DNA from: Methylococcales symbiont of Hymedesmia sp. n. MRB-2018
Lineage (GTDB): Bacteria > Pseudomonadota > Gammaproteobacteria > Methylococcales > Methylomonadaceae
Length of the DNA: 64,000 nucleotides
Assembly (NCBI GenBank): GCA_003666385.1
Contig: QPIN01000057.1
Coordinates: 1 to 64,000 of the forward strand
Reading direction: 5' to 3'
Position numbers and translations under genes: made by a program. This document shows positions 10,542 through 18,979 of the stretch, piece by piece; the first letter of the stretch is position 1; each line of letters opens with the position of its first letter. Below the pieces are notes generated by a model. The model made no database searches, was not told the origin of the DNA, and saw only the letters and a list, made by a program, of their open reading frames with translations.

Positions 10542-11897
10542 TTACATTCTCATTCCACGCATATTATTCTTCAGACCTCGCATCATATTTGCTGAATTAC
10601 CTTTAGAAAATCTCTTTATCATTTTCTGCATCATTTTGTGCTGCTTCAACATTCTGTTAACATCTTGTAATTCCTGCCCACATCCAGCCGCAATACGTTT
10701 TTTCCTGTTGCCTTTAATTAAATCTGGATAACGCCTTTCTTGCAGTGTCATTGAGTTAATGACTGCTATTTGTCTGGATAGCTCTTTATCGTTGATTTTT
10801 TCTTTGGTCTCTTGAGAAACATTGCCCATACCTGGTAATTTATCCAGCATGGCACTTACACCACCCATTTTTTCCATTTGCAATAACTGGTCTTTAAAAT
10901 CGTTAAAATCAAACCCCTTCCCCTTTCGAACTTTTCTGGCCAGCTTCTCTGCTTTTTTCTTATCGACACTTTGCTCAATCTCTTCAATCAGAGATAGCAT
11001 ATCTCCCATACCTAATATACGAGAGGCGATTCTTTCTGGATAAAACGGCTCTAAAGCATCCGTTTTTTCACCCATTCCTATAAATTTAATGGGCTTACCG
11101 GTAATATGCCGGATTGATAATGCCGCACCACCTCTAGCATCACCATCGGCTTTAGTTAGCACTATTCCTGTCAACGGCAAGGCATCATTAAATGCTTTTG
11201 CTGTATTAGCCGCATCCTGCCCTGTCATGCTATCGACTACAAACAATGTTTCTATCGGATTAATCGCTGCATGCAACGCCTTAATCTCATCCATCATTTC
11301 ATCATCTATATGCAAACGACCTGCTGTATCGACGATAACGACATCAAGAAACTGTTTTTTTGCTGCATCAATCGCATTAACTGCAATATCAACAGGCTTT
11401 TGTGAAGTATCACTATCAAAAAATACTAATTCAGTCTCTTCTGCCAGTGTTTGTAACTGTTTAATCGCTGCAGGACGATATACGTCAGTACTTACTACAC
11501 CGACTTTTTTCTTTTTAGTTTCTTTTAACCAGCGACCTAACTTGGCAACCGTGGTTGTTTTTCCCACACCCTGTAAACCCGCCATTAATACAATTGCCGG
11601 CGGGTTGGTTTTTAGGTTCAGCTCTTGATTAGCTTCACCCATAACCTGCACTAACTCAGACTGAACCAACTTAACTAATGCCTGCCCTGGGTTTAAGCTG
11701 GACTGAACTTTTTTACCTAAAGCACCTTGTTTTACGTTTTCAATAAAATCAGTTACTACCAGCAAAGCAACATCAGCTTCAAGCAAAGCCATCCTCACTT
11801 CACGCAAGGTATCCTTAATATTGCTCTCAGTCAGTTTGCCTTTGCCTTTTAAGTTTTTGAGCGTACCACTTAATCGGTCTGTTAAATTATCAAACAT
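10542..11897 (-). CDS. ffh: Signal recognition particle protein Ffh
   Basis: GLQGVGKTTTVAKLGRWL, DTAGRLHID, TKADGDARGGAALS, methionine-rich C-terminus. Confidence 0.98.
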   Translation of the reverse strand: MFDNLTDRLSGTLKNLKGKGKLTESNIKDTLREVRMALLEADVALLVVTDFIENVKQGALGKKVQSSLNPGQALVKLVQSELVQVMGEANQELNLKTNPPAIVLMAGLQGVGKTTTVAKLGRWLKETKKKKVGVVSTDVYRPAAIKQLQTLAEETELVFFDSDTSQKPVDIAVNAIDAAKKQFLDVVIVDTAGRLHIDDEMMDEIKALHAAINPIETLFVVDSMTGQDAANTAKAFNDALPLTGIVLTKADGDARGGAALSIRHITGKPIKFIGMGEKTDALEPFYPERIASRILGMGDMLSLIEEIEQSVDKKKAEKLARKVRKGKGFDFNDFKDQLLQMEKMGGVSAMLDKLPGMGNVSQETKEKINDKELSRQIAVINSMTLQERRYPDLIKGNRKKRIAAGCGQELQDVNRMLKQHKMMQKMIKRFSKGNSANMMRGLKNNMRGMRM

Positions 11898-12047
11898 ATA
11901 CCATTCTAAAATTAAATTTAAGTCAGTCTGAGCTTTTACGCTATGACTATGTAACCAGATATATTAACATAGTCTATGAGTAGCAACAGTTATGGTTTTT
12001 ATTCAACATGACTAGCGGCTAAAGTTAACAGAGCTGTTTTGTCTACA

Positions 12048-12125
12048 ATCTCCTCACCCAAACCCTCCCCGGCAGGGGAGGGCTTAAGAACATTAACTTT
12101 AGAGCTGCAACGCCTAGTGATTTGA
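12048..12125. repeat. Intergenic palindromic repeat (CTCCTCACCCAAACCCTCCCCGGCAGGGGAGGGCTTAAG...)
   Basis: Hairpin CCCTCCCC/GGGGAGGG; related segments at 8104-8160 and 34221-34256. Confidence 0.6.
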
Positions 12126-12145
12126 CAGAATAAGCAGAGAAATTT

Positions 12146-12943
12146 ATGACACCCTTAACTATTGGTATCTTATCTATTTGTTGTTATGTACTCAGTACAG
12201 TGCTGTTATCAACAGACATCATCAAAGAAAAATCACACATTCAATCCATCATGCTTGGCTGGCTGGCTGTTTTTTTTCATTTTACTTACATTGCCATCAT
12301 TTCTTTGCAACAAAACAGCTTGGATTTTGGCTTTTTCAGTATAGGATCAACCATCTCCTCAATTGTTGCTCTTTTGTTATTACTGGTCAGCCTGAATAAA
12401 CCGATTGATAAACTGGGGGTCGCTATTTTCCCCTTAGCCAGCCTAATGCTTGTTTTAACACTTATTTATCCCAGCACAGAGCAAACAATACAAAGCTATA
12501 GCTGGCAAATGAACATACATATATTTAGTTCAATTATCGCTTTTAGCCTGTTAAATATTGCAGCTTTACAAGCTATTTTTCTATCCATACAAGAACAACA
12601 ACTAAGAAAACACCCCCCTAGAAAAATAATTCTGACCTTACCTCCCTTGCAAACCATGGAATCACTGTTATTTCAGTTGATCAGCACAGGTGTCATTTTT
12701 CTAACAATCTCATTACTCAGTGGCTTTATTTTTATTGATGATTTATTTGCACAACACTTAGTTCATAAAACCATCTTATCCCTTTTCGCCTGGCTGATTT
12801 TTTCGACATTACTTTATGGTCGCATCCGCTATGGATGGAGAGGACAAACAGCTATACAATGGACACTGATTGGTTTTACATCGTTGTTACTGGCTTACTT
12901 TGGCAGCAAGCTGGTATTAGAATTGATTCTGCAAAAAACCTAA
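12146..12943 (+). CDS. Cytochrome c assembly (CcsA/YpjD-like) inner membrane protein
   Basis: 265 aa multi-TM, FHFTYIAII, WRGQTAIQWTLIGF; divergent from ffh, the usual ypjD neighbourhood. Confidence 0.8.
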   Translation: MTPLTIGILSICCYVLSTVLLSTDIIKEKSHIQSIMLGWLAVFFHFTYIAIISLQQNSLDFGFFSIGSTISSIVALLLLLVSLNKPIDKLGVAIFPLASLMLVLTLIYPSTEQTIQSYSWQMNIHIFSSIIAFSLLNIAALQAIFLSIQEQQLRKHPPRKIILTLPPLQTMESLLFQLISTGVIFLTISLLSGFIFIDDLFAQHLVHKTILSLFAWLIFSTLLYGRIRYGWRGQTAIQWTLIGFTSLLLAYFGSKLVLELILQKT

Positions 12944-13007
12944 CAACATTTGTCTTATATGTGGCGCAGCTTTAGTTTGTCCGAGTCCATACGTTTGTTA
13001 GCCCTTT

Positions 13008-16000
13008 CTATGCTCCACTGGTGATCTCGTTTGCAATAAGTTCTGCTTGTTTTAATACCGTTTCGGTTGCCAGTTTTTGCATGTCTGGTGGATAGCCATA
13101 TTGCCTGAGTGTTCGTTTTATAATTACTTTCAACTTGGCTCGCACACTCTCTTTTATTGTCCAGTCAATTGACGCATTTTGTTTGACTCGCTCCGTGAGA
13201 ACCACTGCTAATTCTCGTAATTTATCGCGCTGCATAAGTTCTTTGGCATTTTTATTATCGGCAACGGCGGTATAGAAAGCATATTCAAAATCGGTTAAAC
13301 CTAACTCGCTTGCCTCATTATCCATATTGACAATATCCTGACTCAATTTAATGAGTTCATCCATCACTTCGGCAGCAGTTAGTGCTTTGTTATGATATTT
13401 CTTAATCGCATTTTCCAGCATTTCCAGCAGTGATTTACTTTTGACCAGATTTTTTCTTGAACGTGATTTCAATTCATCGCTGAGTAGCTTTTTCAACACT
13501 TCTAATGCAATATTTTTATGCTCCATGCCTCTAAGTTCGAGTAAAAACTCTTCCGAGAGGATAGAAATGTCAGGCTTTTTAATCCCTGCCGCATCAAATA
13601 CATCGATCACTTGTTCAGAAACCAAGGCTTTATCAATCACTTGACGAATGGTGGTTTCTATCTCTTCATCACTACGCCCTGAGTCTGTTGCATCAAACTT
13701 GAGCAAACGGGCTTTCACCGCCTGGAAGAAGGCGATTTCTTCTTTAACATCCATCGCTTGATCGTGTGGAATGGCGATGGCAAAGGCTTTTGATAGGGCA
13801 GTCACCTCATTGATAAAGCGTTTTTTACCCTCTTCCAAGCCTAGAATATGATCTTCCGCTGCTAAAATAAGCGATAGTTTTTGTGCGGTGTCAGCGGCAA
13901 AATAATCTTCATAAGCAAAACCCTCTCCATCATTTGAGAATAATTGAGAAACCACCTCCAACTTCTCCAGCATTAACTCAACAGCTTGTTCTTGTAAAAT
14001 GGTCGGATCGCCTTTTCCGCCTGCATCGGAATAAAAAGACAGAGCTTTTTTAAGATCAGAGGCAATCCCCAAATAATCAACAATTAAACCACCTGGTTTA
14101 TCTTTATAAACCCGATTCACCCGTGCAATTGTCTGCATCAGATTATGCCCCTTCATCGGCTTATCAATATAAAGCGTATGCAAACTTGGAGCATCAAAAC
14201 CTGTTAGCCACATATCCCGCACGATCACCAGTTGAAGCAAATCATCGGGGTGTTTCATTCTGCCTGCCAGCATTTTTCTTTGGGCTTTGGTGGTGTGATG
14301 TTTAGCAATTCCAGGCCCATCGGATGAGCTGGAAGTGATCACCACTTTAATCACTCCCTTATTCAAATCATTGGAATGCCAATCAGGTTTTATCTTGATA
14401 ATTTCAGCGTACAGATCAGCGGCAATACGGCGACTCATGGAAACAATCATGCCTTTGCCATCAAATACTGCCTGGCGTTGTTCAAAATGACTAACAATAT
14501 CTTTGGCAATGTTTTTGATGCGGTTGTTACTACCAATCAATGCCTCTAACTGCGTCCATTTTGCCTTGGCTTTTTGGGTTTGTGTTAAATCATCCTGTGC
14601 CAATTCAGCATCTATATCATCAACCAGTTGCCTGCCTTCTTCACTCAAATTGACCTTGGCCAAACGGCTTTCATAGTAAATTCGTACTGTTGCCCCATCT
14701 TCCACCGCCTGAGCAATATCATAGACATCAATATAATTGCCAAAAACGGCAGGGGTATTAGTATCGGTGCTTTCTATCGGGGTTCCCGTAAAGCCCAAAT
14801 AGGTCGCATTAGGCAAAGCATCACGCATATATTTGGCAAAGCCATAGACGACTTTTTTACCCACCACATTGCCTTGTGCATCCTTATCATCAATGGTTTT
14901 TGCCTTAAAGCCATACTGGGTGCGGTGGGCTTCATCGGCAATTACCACGATATTTTTCCGTTCCGACAAAGTATCAAACACATTGCCCTCATCAGGCTGG
15001 AATTTTTGTATGGTAGAAAAGATAACCCCTCCAGAAGCTACTTTTAACAACTCTTTTAGATTCTCCCTATCCTCAACCTGTTTAGGTTTTTGACGTAGTA
15101 ACTGGGTAGAAGCGGCAAAGGTATCAAATAATTGATCATCCAGGTCGTTGCGGTCAGTAATCATTAGAATCGTGGGATTATCCAATGCCAGTACAACTTT
15201 TCCCGTATAGAAAACCATTGATAACGACTTGCCACTGCCTTGGGTGTGCCACACCACACCACCTTTGCGGTCGCCTTTGGGCTGGCTTTTTACCCCTGCC
15301 ACGCCATAGTTGGCTGGGTCTTCCATTACTGTATTGGGCGAACTATTGGGCGAACACGGGGGTTCGCCCCTACCGTATCCTGTTGCCCGCAAGGTCGATT
15401 CCACCGCACGATTGACCGCATAATATTGATGATAGGCGGCTAACTTTTTAACCGCCTCAATCATCACCACACCTGTTTTATTATCTTCTGATTTTGACTT
15501 TTCAAACACAATAAAATGACGAATCAAATCCAGCAGAGTTGCTTTATTCAACATCCCTTTAATCAAGGTTTCCAACTGACTAACCAAAGGGGATGCCTGC
15601 TCCTTGCCATCGGCCGTTTTCCAGCTCATAAAACGACTTAGCCCTGCCGATAATGAACCTGCTTTAGCTTCCAAACCATCAGATATAATCATCAATCCGT
15701 TATAGGTAAACAGGCTGGGAATGGTGGCTTTATAGGTTTGTAACTGTTGATAAGCTGATTTAACCGATGCCTTTTCATCCGCTGCATTTTTAAGCTCAAT
15801 TACCACCAAGGGCAAACCATTCACAAACAGCACCACATCAGGGCGTTTATTTACCCCGTTTTCAATCACGGTTAACTGGTTTGCCACCACAAAATTATTG
15901 TTTTCTGGATTGTTAAAATCCACTAACCAAACCAAATCACCGCGTTGGTTGCCGTCTTTTTGATAAGAAACCTTAACCCCTTCGGTCAACATTCGATGAA

Positions 16001-16265
16001 AGCTTTCATTATTGGTAAGTAATTCAGGAGAATGAATACGAGCGATTTTTTTAACTGCCTCTTGCTGTGCCTGGCGGGGAATCAGAGGGTTAATTCTGGT
16101 AATGGCATCATTCAAGCGAGCGGACAATAAAACATCTTCAAAGCTGCTGCGTTGTGGGTTATCACTCTCTGGAGCAATGTCAGGGGCGTAGATATGTTCA
16201 TAGCCCTGTTTTTCTAGTAGTTCTATGCAGAAGGTTTCGATGGTGTTTTCGGTGATTTTAGTCAT
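13008..16265 (-). CDS. hsdR: Type I restriction enzyme R subunit
   Basis: Nuclease motif RPDVVLFVNGLPLVVIELKN, Walker A HTQGSGKSLSM, ADEAHRTQYG, GFTGTPI. ORF track starts at 16274; the ATG at 16265 overlaps the RAYT stop as ATGA. Confidence 0.93.
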   Translation of the reverse strand: MTKITENTIETFCIELLEKQGYEHIYAPDIAPESDNPQRSSFEDVLLSARLNDAITRINPLIPRQAQQEAVKKIARIHSPELLTNNESFHRMLTEGVKVSYQKDGNQRGDLVWLVDFNNPENNNFVVANQLTVIENGVNKRPDVVLFVNGLPLVVIELKNAADEKASVKSAYQQLQTYKATIPSLFTYNGLMIISDGLEAKAGSLSAGLSRFMSWKTADGKEQASPLVSQLETLIKGMLNKATLLDLIRHFIVFEKSKSEDNKTGVVMIEAVKKLAAYHQYYAVNRAVESTLRATGYGRGEPPCSPNSSPNTVMEDPANYGVAGVKSQPKGDRKGGVVWHTQGSGKSLSMVFYTGKVVLALDNPTILMITDRNDLDDQLFDTFAASTQLLRQKPKQVEDRENLKELLKVASGGVIFSTIQKFQPDEGNVFDTLSERKNIVVIADEAHRTQYGFKAKTIDDKDAQGNVVGKKVVYGFAKYMRDALPNATYLGFTGTPIESTDTNTPAVFGNYIDVYDIAQAVEDGATVRIYYESRLAKVNLSEEGRQLVDDIDAELAQDDLTQTQKAKAKWTQLEALIGSNNRIKNIAKDIVSHFEQRQAVFDGKGMIVSMSRRIAADLYAEIIKIKPDWHSNDLNKGVIKVVITSSSSDGPGIAKHHTTKAQRKMLAGRMKHPDDLLQLVIVRDMWLTGFDAPSLHTLYIDKPMKGHNLMQTIARVNRVYKDKPGGLIVDYLGIASDLKKALSFYSDAGGKGDPTILQEQAVELMLEKLEVVSQLFSNDGEGFAYEDYFAADTAQKLSLILAAEDHILGLEEGKKRFINEVTALSKAFAIAIPHDQAMDVKEEIAFFQAVKARLLKFDATDSGRSDEEIETTIRQVIDKALVSEQVIDVFDAAGIKKPDISILSEEFLLELRGMEHKNIALEVLKKLLSDELKSRSRKNLVKSKSLLEMLENAIKKYHNKALTAAEVMDELIKLSQDIVNMDNEASELGLTDFEYAFYTAVADNKNAKELMQRDKLRELAVVLTERVKQNASIDWTIKESVRAKLKVIIKRTLRQYGYPPDMQKLATETVLKQAELIANEITSGA
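15331..15377. repeat. Palindromic repeat inserted in frame in hsdR
   Basis: GGGCGAACACGGGGGTTCGCCCCTAC with preceding direct repeat TATTGGGCGAAC; encodes GYGRGEPPCSPNSSPNT just N-terminal to motif I. Confidence 0.65.
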
Positions 16266-16996
16266 ACCATCCATGCCTCGTTTTTTGGGTAATCACAATT
16301 AGGGCAACCACAAGGGATTGCTCCTACGGTATATTTGGTTTGTGGTTCCATTATTTTGTTGCCATCGCCGCCATTTAATTTATCCTGTGCCCATTTTTTT
16401 GGATTATCAATAATATATTGGGCAATATGATGATATTCATTTTCATTGCGAATAATATGTTCCCAATAATTGCGTTGCCACGAAAAATCAAAGCCCAAAC
16501 GATGGGCATGTTTGGTAACCGCCGATTTATACCCACCAATCATTGATGATATGGTGTTTTCCCCCTGATTTTGAAACCGTTTTTGATCAATGGTTTTGGA
16601 TTGTTGGGATTGTTGGGATTGTTGGGATTGTTGGGATTGTAGAGACAAGGAATGCCTTGTCTCTACGTCACCGTCACCATCACCAACCGTATCGTATATA
16701 AAATCCCCATTTAATATCAATACCCCATGAATATGATTGGGCATTATCACAAATTCGCCTAATTCAACATTTTTTGCATGATTTTTTATTTCATACCATA
16801 AAATATCCGCAATGACCCCTATTTCAGATATATTCATTTTCCCATTTGCAATATCACCAAAATAACATTCCCGATTTTTTGTGCAAATGGTTATAAAATA
16901 GGCGCCATTCCAACCATAATCCCAATTCTGTAATCGGGCAGAAGCAATACGGCATTTATTTTGAAATTTATCCCCCCTATTTTTTATCTTATCCAT
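16262..16996 (-). CDS. REP-associated tyrosine transposase (RAYT, Y1 HUH transposase family)
   Basis: WDYGWNGAYFITICTKNRECYFG, HUH motif VIMPNHIHGVLIL, C-terminal NYWEHIIRNENEYHHIAQYIIDNPKKW. Confidence 0.88.
   Translation of the reverse strand: MDKIKNRGDKFQNKCRIASARLQNWDYGWNGAYFITICTKNRECYFGDIANGKMNISEIGVIADILWYEIKNHAKNVELGEFVIMPNHIHGVLILNGDFIYDTVGDGDGDVETRHSLSLQSQQSQQSQQSQQSKTIDQKRFQNQGENTISSMIGGYKSAVTKHAHRLGFDFSWQRNYWEHIIRNENEYHHIAQYIIDNPKKWAQDKLNGGDGNKIMEPQTKYTVGAIPCGCPNCDYPKNEAWMV
16299..16328. repeat. REP-like palindrome in the 3' end of the RAYT ORF
   Basis: GGGCAACCACAAGGGATTGCTCCTAC; arms GGGCAAcC/GGaTTGCtCC; about 19/26 identical to the palindrome inside hsdR. Confidence 0.55.
16598..16640. 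repeat. Tandem 9-bp repeat (TTGGGATTG)n encoding (QQS)n within RAYT
   Basis: ggattgttgggattgttgggattgttgggattgttgggattg read directly. Confidence 0.9.
16639..16666. repeat. 28-bp palindrome inside the RAYT ORF
   Basis: GTAGAGACAAGGAATGCCTTGTCTCTAC. Confidence 0.9.
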
Positions 16997-17044
16997 TGCT
17001 GGCTATCCTGGCTTTGCCGCCGTTTTTGACCAATGGTTTGAATT

Positions 17045-17072
17045 GTAGAGACAAGGCATGCCTTGTCTCTAC
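17045..17072. repeat. 28-bp perfect palindrome upstream of RAYT, between hsdS and RAYT
   Basis: GTAGAGACAAGGCATGCCTTGTCTCTAC; with its 5' flank it repeats the copy inside RAYT. Confidence 0.92.
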
Positions 17073-17093
17073 CCCCACCCCCACCCACCGTAA

Positions 17094-18578
17094 TCATATT
17101 TTTACACGCACCTCGCCAGACATCAATTTTGGCAATAATGTATCGCGGAGGGATTCTAGGGTGCGGATTTGGGTTTGGTTTATTTTTATCTTTAGAAAAC
17201 TATCATTTACTTGCTTCCCAAATAATAACAAAGTCTTTTTATCTGGTATAGGTATAGTCAGCTCTTTAATCATTGTTGAATTAATCGATGTAACTATGGA
17301 TGATGTGCTTCCCAATGTTTGGTATGGGTATGTTTTTAAAAACAAATATAAATATTCTTTACTAAACAGTGTTTCATCATTAAATTTGAAATGAGCAATT
17401 GCCTCATTTGACAGCATATCCTCTGATGTAATTCCAACCCTTCCTAATGTCATTTTAAAACTCAATACAACAGTATTTTTTGGAATAATAGGAATATTAA
17501 AGTTATCTACTGCTTCAGTAGTTAAATACTCAGAAGTGTCAAAAATAAAGAGACCAGAATCTCTCATGTCCTTTATAGAAATCCATTTAACATTCTTATT
17601 ATTCGTTGAAAACCATTGTTTTTGCTTCCTCGGTGGAGTTCTCCCAATTGCAATATCAACAAGTTCTTTTAACGGTTTCTCCTCCCAATCCTCCCCAGCC
17701 TCTTCCACAAACCACTGCCGAAAGAGCGTTTCTGCCATTTGTTCTAGGGTTTTGTTTTGACGGTGGAGGAGGGCTATTTTGTCGTCTAAACTGCCTAGCA
17801 CTTGGGCTATGGCTTTTTGTTCGGGAAGTGGGGGGAAGGGAATATCAGTTTCATCGAAAGTATTTCGTGTAATGGTATCAAATACAGCACCACAAGAAGC
17901 TTGTTGTAGATGTTTTACTGTGTTTTTTAAAAGGTAATATAAATAATCACTTGTTGTATTTTCTTTTGCTCGCATTCCATAACAAGATTGATTAAAAGCC
18001 ATTGGTTTATCAAGCATTGCCAAAACTCCAACCGTACCTCTAGCAGAAATGATAATATCATTGTCTTTTAGCAGTTTTGTACTACTTTTTTCTAGGCCTA
18101 AAGATGTAATTGTTTTTTCTGTATTTGAAACATATTTTTTCCCCGTATTGAAATCCACTACAGATAACCAAGGTATATCACCGTTCCAATATTCAGGAAC
18201 TGATGTTTTAGGCGTTCCACCACCTATTATTTCAGCAATTCCAGAAATTTTAACCTCCCGCCACTCACTCCTCCCCACCCAACACAAAACCTTACCCTTA
18301 CGATCAATATGCTCTCTCAATTCGTCAGACTTAATACTGCTATAAGCCACCACATCAAAGAAAAATGGCAAATAGGTTTCTTCTTCAAAATGATCTTTAA
18401 GTGTCATTGCCAATGACCAATCGGCTTTTTCCCCTTTGATGGCAATATCCACATCTGAGGCTTCTTTATAGGTATCTATGGCGCGAGAGCCAAAAAGAAT
18501 CGCTTGTTCTATTGCATCATAAGAAGATAATATTGCCTTGATTTCTGTTAATTGCTCTGCTGACAGACCGTATTTCAT
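17094..18578 (-). CDS. hsdS: MNT-type nucleotidyltransferase domain fused to type I restriction specificity subunit HsdS
   Basis: One 494-aa ORF: residues 1-100 LFGSRAIDTYKEASDVDIAI (GSX10DXD); residues ~101-494 SEWREVKISGIAEIIGGGTPKTSVPEYWNGDIPWLSVVDF...PPLPEQKAIAQVLGSLDDKIALL (HsdS TRD plus conserved region). Confidence 0.9.
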   Translation of the reverse strand: MKYGLSAEQLTEIKAILSSYDAIEQAILFGSRAIDTYKEASDVDIAIKGEKADWSLAMTLKDHFEEETYLPFFFDVVAYSSIKSDELREHIDRKGKVLCWVGRSEWREVKISGIAEIIGGGTPKTSVPEYWNGDIPWLSVVDFNTGKKYVSNTEKTITSLGLEKSSTKLLKDNDIIISARGTVGVLAMLDKPMAFNQSCYGMRAKENTTSDYLYYLLKNTVKHLQQASCGAVFDTITRNTFDETDIPFPPLPEQKAIAQVLGSLDDKIALLHRQNKTLEQMAETLFRQWFVEEAGEDWEEKPLKELVDIAIGRTPPRKQKQWFSTNNKNVKWISIKDMRDSGLFIFDTSEYLTTEAVDNFNIPIIPKNTVVLSFKMTLGRVGITSEDMLSNEAIAHFKFNDETLFSKEYLYLFLKTYPYQTLGSTSSIVTSINSTMIKELTIPIPDKKTLLLFGKQVNDSFLKIKINQTQIRTLESLRDTLLPKLMSGEVRVKI

Positions 18579-18979
18579 AATTCTTTCTTTAAATCAAAGT
18601 AAAGGTCGCGGATAATTAAGTAAAAATCACCACTGACAAAGTTAAGCACTTTAATTGCTGTTTCTTCGTCGTAGGTGTGAGTCGTTAGGTTTCTTAGCTC
18701 TAAAGCCTCCATCCACTTTTCACCGTTGCTAATTATTTCAAATTGAAAAGATTGCCTGATGACTTGCTTTGGTGAGTTAACTTTAGTTCCTGCGTTTTGT
18801 AAATAGTCCTTTAACATTTTCCATGAAAGCTCGATAGTGATTTCAAATGACTGAATGAGTGCCATTTGATATGCCTCAACATTGTTATTGCCCTGATATT
18901 CATTAATTCTTCGCTGAAATACTTCATAGGATTTTTCAAAATTTTGGAATCGTTGTTTCCATCTTATTTCATTATTCAT
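18575..18979 (-). CDS. HEPN-like nucleotidyltransferase substrate-binding protein (HI0074 family)
   Basis: [46 protein letters not shown] (RX4HXY); ATGA overlap with the MNT-HsdS ORF. Confidence 0.9.
   Translation of the reverse strand: MNNEIRWKQRFQNFEKSYEVFQRRINEYQGNNNVEAYQMALIQSFEITIELSWKMLKDYLQNAGTKVNSPKQVIRQSFQFEIISNGEKWMEALELRNLTTHTYDEETAIKVLNFVSGDFYLIIRDLYFDLKKEL

Noticed and set aside
10498-11628. Plus-strand ORFs inside ffh (10498-10731, 10822-11043, 11089-11628)
   Set aside because: Shadow ORFs of ffh; low-complexity translations without motifs.
12162-12399. ORFs 12162-12344 and 12178-12399
   Set aside because: Alternative frames within the CcsA/YpjD-like gene.
14628-15443. Plus-strand ORFs 14628-15047, 14869-15093, 15185-15415 and 15240-15443
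   Set aside because: Antisense to hsdR, explained by codon bias.
16598-16666. CRISPR-like array in the RAYT region
   Set aside because: Units are contiguous 9-bp tandem repeats without spacers, within a coding sequence.
16996-18345. Plus-strand ORFs across hsdS (16996-17394, 17536-17760, 17606-17872, 18049-18345)
   Set aside because: Antisense to the MNT-HsdS ORF; no motifs.
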